Assembly: GCA_023374045.1 (NCBI GenBank)
Contig: CM041783.1
Coordinates: 126,791,503 to 126,855,502 of the forward strand
Source: Limonium bicolor
Lineage: Eukaryota; Streptophyta; Magnoliopsida; Caryophyllales; Plumbaginaceae
Reading direction: 5' to 3'
Length of the DNA stretch: 64,000 bases
The notes below the pieces were generated by a model, which searched no databases, had not been told where the DNA came from, and saw only the letters and a list, made by a program, of their open reading frames with translations. Positions 47,412 to 59,677 of the stretch are shown here, piece after piece (positions within the stretch are counted from its first letter, which is position 1; each line of letters opens with the position of its first letter). A program made the position numbers and the translations under genes.

Positions 47412-50400
47412 TTTGCCTTGTAAGGCGTCCACATAAAGGCCGTAGCCATGTACCAAGTAGGTACTACCTGACCCACGATCCAAATAGGGCTCGTTGGGTA
47501 ATTCCTAGAGCGGAACCTGATCGGGAACCCCTCAGTGATCACAAATGCGTAACCCGGTAGTTCGTAAACTACTAGGATTCCTCCCCTCAACTCATACCAA
47601 CTCTCTCTGATAATGTTTATGATATGCTCTTAGTTTTATGGAGAATACAATTTATTAATTAGCTGCCCAATGAGTCTCACGCATACCTAGAAGTAATCTA
47701 GGTTATATTCATGTTCGAGATCCATGCTCTAGAGACAGACAATGTCGTGACTCATAGCTAAGTGTTTTACTTAGGTTACCGTATACTTAATATTAATACT
47801 AAGGGTATTATATTAAGTAACCGTCATGTCATCACATTAAACGCATATGTATGTTTATATAAGTCGATCTATGGTCAACGTAGTGTTAGTCCCGTAGGAC
47901 GCTCGTGCATAAATAATTAATGTAGTAACACACATAATCACATACATGTTTCCACCCACATAACACACAAGTTATATCAACCAAATCCGAGCCCGAGGAA
48001 TCCCTCAGGACAACCCAGATCAAACCCCTTTACATACCGTACACCTCAGACCTAGGATGCAGTGTAGTCCACTAGCTCGTCAGGCGCCTTTGTCTGAAGT
48101 ACGATCTAGACTGTAAAAAAGCTATAAGTCAGTCTCCATGACTAACTAGATCCGGTATTTCCGAATAACAGGTAACCCCGACAGTTCATCCCCGAATTTC
48201 TACAGTTAATTGTTACGGGTTCCTCTAAACCAGTCAGCTCGTTACTTAGACTCGTAGGTCGTAATATTTCGACTGCTGAGTTTAATTCATTATATTCCTT
48301 TATTCTTGTCCATTATTGAACTTAGGCATATAACCTATAGTTGCATGTATGCATGCATTATTTATCATGTGGTATTATTATCCCACCATCCATTATAATA
48401 CCTTGTATTATATACTCCATTAATCTTGTAATAACTATACTTGAATTCAAAAACATATAACATATAGTTTATAAACTATTTTCATGTAATAACCTTCCCA
48501 TTATATTATATGGTTTCCAACCATAATATATATATATCCATCCTTATATACATTATTCTCGAATATGTATATACTTACCAATATGGGTAAGTTTCATGAG
48601 TTGTAAAACTTTTATATTATATGTTACATTTTTATCATCTTATATGAGATGATCATTCCCATTAATTGTATTATATTATACAACTTATATTAAGATCCTT
48701 ATCCTAATATTATGTAACATTTTGTGTTGTCTATATACAACCCCTAAGGTTTATTCAATATATACCTTAGTTTATAAATCTTATTTATTTATAATTTGTC
48801 ACATTATTTAATGTGAATATCCTTACTTATATTAATTCCACTTAAACCACATTAATAACATATTATTGTTATAACATTTATAACATTGTAGACCATAGTT
48901 TAAAATTCATTTTCCAACCTTAATATATTCGGTACAGCACTATACTTCTATTTTGACCACTTAACATTATGTAATGTTATACCATATACTAATATCATAT
49001 AATATGATATTTTTATTTCTTTTAACTAATAACCTATAGTTTTTATACAAAACTATTTTTAATGCCGAAAAGGCATCCATATTAAAACCTTATTCCTTTC
49101 CATAACCCATAGTTTTCATTATTTACAAAATCACCCCATAATTTATACCATGTTATATATACCATATAATATAACGTTTTTAACTTTATAAAAAGGTATA
49201 ACCTATAGTTATTTTTGTTTAATAACAGAACAGACTTTAAAATCTGTTCTAATTTATTTTCCAGCCCCTTTAACTTTCCAAATTTATAATTTGACCACAT
49301 ATGTAATGTTATGTTATATATATATCATACATTATAACATTTTAAACCTTGATATAAATATAACCTATGGTCTTATAATGTTTGAAATTTACGAACAGAC
49401 CCAAAAATCTGTTCTAAATTATTTCCTAACCCACCAACTTTCTATAATTACAATTTGACCCAATTTATAACATATAGTTTTATGATATCATTAAACTATA
49501 TATTATACACATATCTTAGTAAAATACCTTATATTATTCCAAAAATCACCAAATTCCACCCAAGGGTTATAATTACCATTACTAACCCATATACTCTCGG
49601 TTATTACATTTCCACCCCACTTATTTATCCAAAGTGTAACAATGACATAATAACTATATATTATACATATATAGTATATTTTAATTCCAAAATCAACCCA
49701 ATAAATTCCTGAAAATTCCTAATAGCCCATGGGTGTTTATAATACCATTTTACACCCTTAAGTTTCGGTAATAACATATATACCCCATATGTTATAAAAA
49801 TGTTACAATTAAATACTTATCTTATTATATAACCTTAAATAAGTTATTTAACTTATCTAATTTGGTCAAAGCCTACCATATGGTCAAGGTTGACCTCCTT
49901 AATATTTCCTTGACCATCAATTCCCATTATTTACGGTTTGTACCCATATTTTCCAGAAATTACCATTTAACCCCAAAACTTTATAAAATCTTATAATTTT
50001 TATTTTAAATCCTTTTAACACCTAATTTTCAGCTTTATTATTATATAGCCCCCAAATTTGATTAAATTATGGTTTAACCACTTATACCTTGCGGTAATAT
50101 ATATTTGTTACCTAAAATCTAATTTAAAATTAATATACATAAATAAAATGGCCTAAAGTACATGGCCTTATTACAAACATTAGCTTATAAAATAAATTAC
50201 ACATAAATGCTAAAAAATACATTAAACTCTCGGCCTCACCATATATTTTCCATTAATTACCAATTTTCCACATAAAGTCTTAATTTGACCTTTATGTTAT
50301 TTAATTACTTATATAAATTTACTAACTCATTCCTTAATCACCTAAGGTCAAAATATGACCTTATAAACCATATTCAATCACGACAATTATATATACATAA

Positions 50401-51534
50401 GCTTAACATATGTTAATATACCAAAGTATAGGTTTAAGTGATTTATACCTTATTTTAGCCAAGATAAGGCCTTGTTTGGCCACGGTAAGCTTGGGAGAAT
50501 TTTCCAAAGCTTCATTTACATGTTTTCATACAGCAATTAAGACATGATTAGACTCCAAGCAAGAGCTTACCATAAGAAGTGTTTTAATGTATAATTTCAA
50601 GGTTAAATTTACCTTAGAATACAAAGGCAACCAAGGCTGTTCTTCGGCCTGATTTTACAGAATAAAAAGAGCATCAAAATGACTACTTAAACAAGGCTTA
50701 AAACCAAAACAACTCAGGTTAGAAGATGGCTAATTTTCACCTTGATTAAGATGCCAAAAATGGTGTTTTGGCATGGATTTGGCTATTCCTTGATGCTTTT
50801 GATATACCAACTGAATAAGCATGTAAATAAGAACATAATAAGCCTAGGTAATCAAGTTTTCCAACCGGAAAAGAAGAGAATGAAGAAGACCATGCGTAAA
50901 GCATGTTTTATACCTTAAGAACAATATAGCTTTGCTTCCTTAGTCCTCGGAATTTTTCCACCGAAACACAACCTATTTTCCAACCCCAACTCACACCAAA
51001 TGGCTGGATGAAAATGGATGTGGGTGAGCTCAATGGAAAGAGAAGAAAAAGATGAAGAAAATGGACATAAACTTGTCTTTGAAGCTTACCTAGATCAAAA
51101 GATCTCACCAACTGAACTTGGAGTCTCCTTGCTGTTAAGGAGGTTGAAATAGAGGGTATGGAGACTGAATAACTCGGGTGGAGGAAGTAATGAGAGGAAA
51201 GAGACGAAAAATGAGCATATAAGGTAAGGTTTGGTTACTTAATTGAATAGTCATAGATGACTCATTAGTAGATATTTTATGTTGGCTAATGGATGAGTAT
51301 GACAGTATGGGTGGGCGTCAATGGGTGGTTAAACCAAAGGATGACCATTAACCATGGTTTAAGTTAAGTAATTAAATGTTATTTTGGGTACTATTCACCC
51401 AAAATCACCCATTTTGATTTCATTTTTAAACTTTGATTTATACTTTATAATATAGTCTATCATGTCACATTAATGTTATAAACAATGTAATCTAGGTCTT
51501 AAAGTGACAAAAATTCAATATCTTAGAGCTCATA
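47412..51534 (-). mobile_element. Degenerate AT-rich remnant H, probably an old LTR in minus orientation
   Basis: No gene is visible. The part at 50900-51250, read on the minus strand, shows a pyrimidine-rich block followed by splice-like aggtaag words, as in the LTRs of A and C. The part at 48000-48400 carries words like those in the promoter-distal parts of C LTRs (a gcatgcat box, acgttgacc-type words). The centre (48400-50400) is very AT-rich and has two hairpins with agaacaga-type arms (49227-49250 and 49393-49414). D and E both start at its edges. Homology to the other LTRs is only suggestive; it could be unrelated intergenic DNA. Confidence 0.4.
48980..49800. repeat. Degenerate AT-rich repeats with ataacctatag and tgttatatata motifs
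   Basis: Variants of ataacctatagtt recur near 49028, 49199, 49363 and 49467, with atgttatatata-type words between them. Two units at 49193 and 49357 align over about 165 bp, each with an aacaga / tctgtt hairpin. Confidence 0.6.
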
Positions 51535-53864
51535 TTAAATACCCCAAACCTTGATATATTGTTTAAATACTAAACTATGATATTTAAAGGCTAAAAAGTG
51601 CCTTAGAAACATCAGTGTACAATTTAAACCATGGTGAAAACAATAAAGTACCATAAATACAGTTTGAGTAAAAACATGCTCTAAACTTGGAGTGAACTTG
51701 GTTGGGACCCAAAGAGCCTACCAAGACTTAGTGATATTCAATTATGATTTAATAAGGCTAATTAAGTCCTTAGGAAACCTTGGTAGACAATTAAACCAAA
51801 CAAAACACAAATAAATACCTTAAAGTCAATATGGGCAAAAATGTGCTCTAAGCTTGGGATAAATTTGTATAAGACCTAAAGGTCATATATATACCTTAAT
51901 TATCTGTTAATGAACATATTAAACCAATTACCAAAGAAAACCAAGCTTGAAAACAAGTTAAAACACAAAATGTGCTTTAAGGAGTCTTAAAGCACATTTT
52001 TGAAAAAATTGTCTTGTAAATGAGTTTTGAGTGGCTAAATGTCCATCATTACTCTTTAACTAACATGTGTACTACTTAGTATCACATTAGGAAGTCTAAA
52101 TCAATGGGAAATCAAAAATTTCACAAATATGTGCCTTAGTTGTGAATAGTAACCAAAATATGCTAGTTTATGACATAAGTCAATATAAGTAAGTTAATTG
52201 GTCAACAAAGACCAAACTACCCCTAAGTAGATGATGGGGGCCGGTTTTTATTGTGGTGAGTCACCACTCTTGCTAGTTTGATAAGTAAATAAAGATGACA
52301 ACTAAAGTTTACTATTTACTTTATAAGTAAATATCTTGTAAAAGGCAAGCTCTCATTTCATTCCTTCCTTTCCCACTCACACTCACACTCACCGTCACCT
52401 ACCTTCATTCTCCCAACTCCATCGGTTTTGCTACAGAAAAACCTCACCGTCTCCAACTTCTTTTGCTTGTAACTCATGACTCCATGGTCCAAATTCAATT
52501 TCAAGACCACCATTCTTCTAGTTGGAGCAAGCTCTACACTTCTACCTTTTCAAATCTTCAAAAGCTCCATTTCGGTGCCATGGAGATTCACCATTGAAGG
52601 AGCTTGAGCTCATATTTTCATGCCTTGTCATTCTCCTTTGTTTCAAGGTAAAGAAAACCAAAGAAAATCAATGTTTCCTCTTGTTTTTGTGTGTAACTGA
52701 GAATCACCCTTTGATGGTGTGTTCTTTTGATCTTTCATAGCTCCATTTCAATCTTCAAAGGACAAGGAGGAGTCCTCTCTTGTTACTTATTCAAGCTCTC
52801 TTTTATCCCAAGGTAAAACAACTATCCTAATGTGTAAAGAGAATATATATAACCTAGGGTTTGTAAATGAGTTTAAGCATGAAGCTTGAATGCTCATTGG
52901 TTTTACTTGTGTATTGATTAGAACATTGACAAGTAGCCAAGTACTCTTGCCGATTTCCAAACAAGGAAGAACAAGAGTGTTCAAGTAAAAATCTTGTAGA
53001 AGAGAGGTAAACAAACTATCTCAATGTAGTTTAAATGCCTAGGAAAAATGAGCTTGATTTGCTTAATAAAATACCTAAGGAGCCAATGGCTAATGAGCTA
53101 GTAAAATGCTCTCAAGGAGTTTATTAAAGGGCATATGTATTGTTGGGTGTATTTGCAGGTCAAAGGCAATATATACATGTGGAAATTCAGTGTTTATGGT
53201 TTATGCAATTTAAGGGCCTAAGAGCCACGTTATTTAAGGGCCTAAGTGCCATGCAATTTGATTATGCACTATATTGTGATGTAGTGTAAATTTGGTAAAG
53301 TTTTGTGTGTGAGAATATTCTTGATGGATTTAGGTGTTCTTGAATGTTTAATGGTGAAAAACAATGTGTTTTGGTATGACATTGTGCTAGGAGAACCTAT
53401 GGCAAAATTTGGGTAATGTATAAGGAGATTTAAGTGTTTAAATGAGCTTTAGTGAACTAGGAAAAGTGAGGAATGAATGAATGTTTACTAGGGAAGAAAA
53501 CATGTATTAAGGTGTTATATAGTGCTACGAGGAATTAGGCACTATCTTGAAGTTCTAGAAGTCCAATGGGTGTTTTGGGATGTAATAAAGTCTTGGAGAA
53601 GTTTGTTTTAGGGTTAGGTAATGTTGATGTACAAGGAATGAATGATGTTTAGGTAATGATGTGCGGAAGGAATTTTAAGAAGGTGTGAACAAGGAAATTT
53701 AGTTAGTAAGAAAAGATGCTTGGGAGATGATGTTAAGGTGTAGAGGATACATCTTGGTATGGTGGTCATTATAGGTGAAATACCACTTAGAAAACCAAAA
53801 GAGAAATGTTACAAGTGTTAAGAAATTTGTAAGTAAATGAGTGAGTGTTTAAGGACTTTAGAAG
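51535..53864 (+). mobile_element. Truncated LTR E (5' 2.3 kb)
   Basis: It begins taaataccccaaacc (TG mutated to TT) and follows the layout of the C 5' LTR: shared words such as aaaacacaaaatgtgcttta, a TATA motif in a palindrome (52313-52333), a pyrimidine block, three AAG|GTAA-type sites (52647, 52812, 53006), an acceptor-like tttgcag (ending 53158) and a stretch resembling C at 29100-29290. It stops at the LTR end of F before any hairpin array. The rest is expected beyond the window, on the far side of F. Confidence 0.82.
52313..52333 (+). promoter_or_regulatory. Predicted TATA motif inside a perfect palindrome (E)
   Basis: tatttactt / aagtaaata arms flank TAT, giving a central ttataagt. 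Compared with C, a G-C pair has become A-T in both arms. Confidence 0.5.
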
Positions 53865-54474
53865 TGTAACACCCCAACTCAATCCAAATGTGGTCTCGCA
53901 ACTTAACAGTATATATATACACTTGTCACAGCGGAATTCTTTACAATCCAGGACCTTGCCACGGTCTGACTACAGAATATACCGAACGTTAGTCTAAAAA
54001 CCATAACCATTTACATAACCTTCTTACAATCCACTCACAACCTATACATCTTACTAACTCAATTGCCATACGAGTGTACAGGCACAACTCGTAGGTCATA
54101 CTTAATCCTTAACACTTGTACTCCTTCTCACTCTCGCGACGGCCGCCTCCTGATGTTCACCTGTGTAGTAAAAAGAAGCCCCCGAGGGGGTCAGCACGAA
54201 TGCTGGTACGATCCTCTCATGGCCCCCAAGCTAACGTGGCTACGACGACTAATTGTCGATAGCATGGAGGTTGATTAGATGCACAACATAATAGAAAGTG
54301 CAGTAAACAACCACTCAGATATGAACAATCAAAGTTCACGCACAATGAACGACTTAAGTGCGTTCCCTTAATTAGAGAGTTAGTTATTTAACTCCTTAAG
54401 TAATGTTCTCTCTTAATCTTAGTCCATCCTTATCTTACCTCAATCTGATTCTTAACTTAATCTTAGAAACAACC

Positions 54475-54820
54475 CTCCTTTAATCAGGAGTGGATGTAGC
54501 TTATCTTAATCTTAATATTACAAACCATCCTTTAAAAAGGAATGGTTGCAACTTATCTTAACCTCACCTTAATCTTAATCTTAATAATACAAATCATCCT
54601 TTAAAAGGGAATGATTGTAACTTATCTTAATCTTAACTTAATCTCAATATACAAACCGTTCCTGGAAGGGATTGGTTGTAACTTATCTCAGTCTTAGAAT
54701 ACAAACCATTCTTTAAATAGAGATGGTTGTATCTTATCTCAAACCTTATCTCAATCTTATCTCAGTTCTTATCTCGATTAAGTCAACCGTTCTTTTATTA
54801 GAATGGTTGTACCTTAATCC
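54475..54820 (-). repeat. Second tandem hairpin repeat in F LTR
   Basis: Units of the type aaaccatccttt / aaaggaatggtt, separated by cttatcttaatctta-rich spacers, near 54525, 54595, 54655, 54705 and 54790. Same arrangement as in C at 30604-30900, inverted. Confidence 0.8.
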
Positions 54821-55735
54821 ATTGTTTATCTGTCGGGTCACGTAGCCCTAACCAATGAGTTATCAGCTCCATTGGTTTACATAAACAATATTTATTAGAA
54901 TTAGTTGGGCATTTAGGTAGATCCCACTACACCATCTCAGTATGCCTCCCTCCTAAAACAAGAAGTCCGAGGAGGTCGAGTCTATTTGTCGACTCTAGGC
55001 GACGAGTCCGAGGACAAGTCATCTTTGGAAGACGGTATTTGATAAGGATACCGACTTCCCCCAATACACATGTGCCGGTACCATTCCGGATTCCTCACTC
55101 AAGTTCAGTTAGTAATAGTCTCAAGACCATGTTGTTGGTTAACCTCTTTCGGTTCATATCGTCCCTCATTAGGGGGCGTTCCTTATTCTCACTCAATTTC
55201 TTACTAAACATTGGTTAGTAAGTTCTCACGGTATGTTGTGTTAGTTTTCAAACATCACACAACAATATAATATATATGTATATATATTCCGGTTGCATGC
55301 TTTATCTTGTTTAGTGAGCACACAAAAACAAATAGCACACAAGCCGAGGGACACCTCGTTAGCAAGCAGGTCACAAGAAGAAACAACTGTACCGTTCACC
55401 GTTGGCCGTTTGGTTGCTTACTCTCTTCCGGAGTCCAAATTCCAAGTCCTAAAACATTCATTCAGTTTTAGGTTGTTAATCACTTAACTTAATATGACTT
55501 ACTTAGCTTGTTTAACTTACTTTAATTCCTTAATGATCCCCACCTAACACCTCTTAGGTCTTACACTTAATCTTATAAACTTAACCTTAAACTTTCAAGT
55601 TTATACTTAACTTAGCTTAATCTCTTAAGTTCTTAGGGTCTCAATCATTACTACCCTACCAAAGGCATACCTTATTCCCATTGCCATTCTTAGAATTCAA
55701 AATTTCTTTTTTTTTTTTTCTAAGTGTTAAGGGTC

Positions 55736-56002
55736 GACCGACCCACCGACCGACCCAACCCCTGGGTCGGTCCATTACAGAAACTCTTCCGTCTTTTGAA
55801 ACCCATCCGACCGACCCAAAGCTAAACCGACCGACCCAAAACCCACTGGGTCGGTCCCTTACCGAAACATTTTCCTTCATTAAATCTTGCCCGACCGACC
55901 CACCGACCGACCCATCCTTATGGGTCGGTCTATTGCCGAAACATTTCTGCTGGGTTAGCAAGGTCCGACCGACCCAGAACTGGGTCGGACCCTGGGTCGG
56001 TC
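55736..56002 (-). repeat. Hairpin array in F LTR (four units)
   Basis: Arms are gaccgaccca / tgggtcggtc, the type seen in D, although the rest of the LTR is closest to C. The last unit has a nested second hairpin (cgacccagaactgggtcgg). Confidence 0.9.
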
Positions 56003-57897
56003 CACTACAGACCTCTCTCTTAAATTGCCTCTTTCAATGCCAAACTCTTCCACAAGTGTTCTAACAGGTCCAACATCATCTTGGCACCTTAAACCCACCT
56101 TATAACCTCCTTTAAATACCTTAAATCATCCACCAAAATCCACCTTAGTCATTATGCATTTTCCTTGTAATAATGCTACTCTTGTAATGTTTTCCTCTAG
56201 GTTTCTAGGTGGTGGTTCATACTTAATGTAACCACTATGCCAAATGTTTCCCTCATCACTATAACATCCTCTCCCAAGCATCTTCCACCATCTAAAACTC
56301 TTTTATGCGTTTACTTAAAGTTCCTTCATAAGCTTAAGCTTCCACCCACCAACTCCTTATTTCCTTCCTAGATGTTTACCAACATTTGCCTAAGTTCTAA
56401 ATACTCAATTACATTCTCTTGATTCCTAAATCCCCCAAGGTAATGCCTAAGTCATTACCACTCATTCCAACACTTTATCTTACCCCTCTTCATCAAGACA
56501 ATCTCTAAAACTTCCTAATACTTCCTTAGTCATTAAATTCCCTTAGGACATATCTTAATCACCTTAAGCATTACACCTTCTCCTTAAACTCATACACAAG
56601 CCTTACATTCCTCATCTCATGATTTTGGTGTGTTCAAAAACACTCACCAATCCTCCAATTCCTCCTAGACATCTCTAGGTCATTCTAAACCTCAAGAACT
56701 CCTTAGTTAACTCATTTCCACCCAATTTCCTTTTCATGCTCCCTAGTAAACCCTAGGGCATATTAGCTCACCACTACCACTTAAACACCTTGTTTTCTAC
56801 TCAAATTTCGCCATAGCTCCTCTAGTATCTCATCATTCCCAAACACATTATTTTCCTCATCCAAATCAGCTCATTCTTAATAACTCAATGTAGTGCAATA
56901 ATCTTAAATTGCATAGCACTAAGGCTCTTAAATGACTTGGCTCTTAGGCCCTTAAATGACTTAAACTTAAACACTGAATTTCCCACATGTATAAGCTTTC
57001 AACCTGCAAATACACTCATCAATCTCATAGTAGTTATAATGCTCTTAAAATCCACCTTAACCTCATATTACTAACTCATTCTCATTAGCTCCTTAATCAC
57101 AAGTTCATAAGCTTGTTTAAGTTCTTTTTCCTTAGGTTATATAACCCAATACACAATGTAAGCTTTAAGCCACATTGGTATTTATCTAAAACTCATTCCT
57201 TAATCTTAAACCACCATTAGGTAAGCATTTTACCTTGTTTTCTCAAGCTTATCTTAACTTCCTCCTTAGACCTTCTTCTTGAATGAATATCGGCCACCAC
57301 TCAAACTTTCCTTGCCAATGTTCTAATCAATAACCAATGACTCATATGAGCACTAAACAATACACTAACCTTAAGGAGTAAACCCTAGGTTAAAAATGTG
57401 TTCTAAGGTATTAAACTGAATGTTTTACCTTGGATTCTCAAAGCAAGCTTGGATATGAATTAAGTAGGACCTCCTCTAGCCCTTGGAGAATAGAATCAAG
57501 CTAGAACAATGGATAAAAATGAATCCCCATGAGTAGTAATTTTCGGTAATGTGTAGAAATGGTGGAAACATGGTTTTTCTTACATTTTCTTTACCTTAAG
57601 AGAATGGAGAAGCCAATGAGCTCTTCAAACTTGATTTTCCTCCATCAATGGAGTTTTCTCATGGCACCAAAATGGAGCTTTGAAAGATTTGAAAAGATAG
57701 GAAGATAGGTCTTGGCCTAACTAAGAGAAATCTACACTTAGTTTTTGATTTGGAGCAAAGATGAACACTTGGTGAGCATTTGAAGGTGGAGCACCCATGG
57801 AAGAAGCTCTCTCGGTTTGGAGCAAGGAAGGAGAAAGAAAAATCGTGGAAGGAAGGAGGAATGAAGAGAGAGAGGAAGAAAGGTGGCTAATATGTGA

Positions 57898-57920
57898 TAT
57901 TTGCTTTAATAAAGCAAATA
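57898..57920 (-). promoter_or_regulatory. Palindromic promoter region of F LTR
   Basis: Perfect 10-bp arms tatttgcttt / aaagcaaata around a 3-nt centre. The TATA core is weaker than in C (ctttattaaag in element sense). Confidence 0.45.
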
Positions 57921-58542
57921 GTAACTTTCTTACTTACTCTTCTTTTCCTTTCTTATTTGACTACTTATGGTGACTCATGTGGTGACTCCCCACTTAAAAA
58001 ACCGGCCACCCTCTTAATATAAGGCCAACATGGTCTTTGTTGACCAATTAATTGACTTATATTGATTAAAACTTAACTAGTCACTAAATAGTTACTATTC
58101 ACTAATCAAGGCACATAATCGGGAAATTTTTGATTTCCCATTGATTTAGACCTCCTAATGTGATACTAATTAGTACACATGTTGATTAAAGAGTAATGAT
58201 GGACATTTAGCCACTCAAAACTCAATTCTAAGACAATTTCTCAAAAATGTGCTCTAAGAATTCTTTTAAAGCACATTTTGTGTTTTAACTTGTTTCAAGC
58301 TTGGTTTTCTTTGCTAATTGATTTAAAATGACCATTAGGATATTACTAAGGTCTTATCATGATATTTGGGTACTCACCCAAGTCTCTCCAAGCTTAGAGC
58401 ACGTTTTTGCCCTGATTGCCTTAAGGCACTTTCTTGTGTTTTCCTTGGTTTAAATTGTCTACCAATCTTTCTAAGGCATATTTTAGCCTTAATACATCAT
58501 GATTTGATGTTTACTTAGCATACTTAGGTTTGGGGTATTTCA

Positions 58543-58554
58543 ATCTACCCCCTT
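58543..58554 (-). promoter_or_regulatory. 3' polypurine tract of F
   Basis: aagggggtagat in element orientation abuts the LTR start at 58542. Confidence 0.85.
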
Positions 58555-59677
58555 AAAAGAACTTTGTCCCCAAAGTTCCCATGCATCTTATCTTAGAATA
58601 CATGTCTTACCTCATTCCTTAGATCATATAGATCATACTTATGTATACTTAATCTCATTGATCCTTAATCCACCATATGCTTACTTAAATATCACACAAC
58701 ATGCTTAAGCATGTGTAGCACTCAAAATTCCTTTTGTTCCTTTTGATGATTAAAACATTCACATAACTTCCAACGTATTCTCCCATGTCACCGGTCCGTA
58801 GACAATGGCTCATTCGTCCTCGTCACCATGGGCTAGAATACAAAACACGCTGCTCTCCCCATGTCACCGGTCCGAAGACAAAGGCTCGTGCGTCCTCGAC
58901 TTCATGGGCGAGACTCAGTAAAAAGGTAATCCTTTTTACGAGGTCATGTGAGGAATAATTCCTCTAATTAAAAATACAAGCAACTCCAATTTCATTTTTT
59001 TTATCCTAAGGCCTCTATCCTTAGTGTGATTTATTGTGACCACTGGTAGGGAGTTTCAGGAATAATCCTACCCTGATGTGATCAGCATCAGTGTAGAACC
59101 ATCCTTCCACTCCAATTTGTGTTCGGTTTCCCTTGATCCCTAGAAAATCAAGTTCCACCTCCCACGTCATTTTCAAACATCAGTTAATTCACTCATGTCC
59201 AATTTTCTATCTTTTTAGTTCTTCTAATCATAATCAATACATCTCCAAAGTGTGGACTCAGTCCATCAAGCATTCCCAATTCATCTCTTAGTAACTACCT
59301 CCAGACTTAAATTCCTACTAAATTCCATATCAGTCTCATACCACATAGCATTACTATATCCTTCCTCATGCTCATATCAAATAATATCTCATAGTGTTAT
59401 CTTATTCTTATCTCACACATAGTCTCATATCGACTTATACCTCATATATTCCTTATTCCTTAAGTCTCCTTAATCCTCTTCCTTAATTCTCTTAACTTGT
59501 ACTCACACCGGAGTTAACAAGATAGGTACTTAATATGTATGGTATTCACATCTTCTGTGTGCAATAACCATGATTTATCTTAAAATGTTTATGTAAAACA
59601 TATTCTCAAATTATTTTGTGCTATGCACATCGTAGTTTATGTACTCAGTACACAAACATACGCTAAGCGGTTTTCGC

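Larger units (their letters stand above)
53865..58542 (-). repeat. 3' LTR of element F
   Basis: Starts tgaaataccccaaacc at 58542 and ends ggggtgttaca at 53865 in element orientation. It has the palindromic TATA region at 57898-57920, a hairpin array at 55736-56002, a T-run (A-run in element sense) at about 55708-55720 and a second hairpin repeat at about 54475-54820. Confidence 0.9.

Noticed and set aside
47393..47590. 65-aa frame across the D/H junction
   Set aside because: It spans an LTR boundary, has no recognisable domain and probably arises by chance.
49455..49712. 85-aa frame in AT-rich DNA
   Set aside because: Composition is low-complexity Ile/Tyr/Asn-rich and it lies in a decayed repeat.
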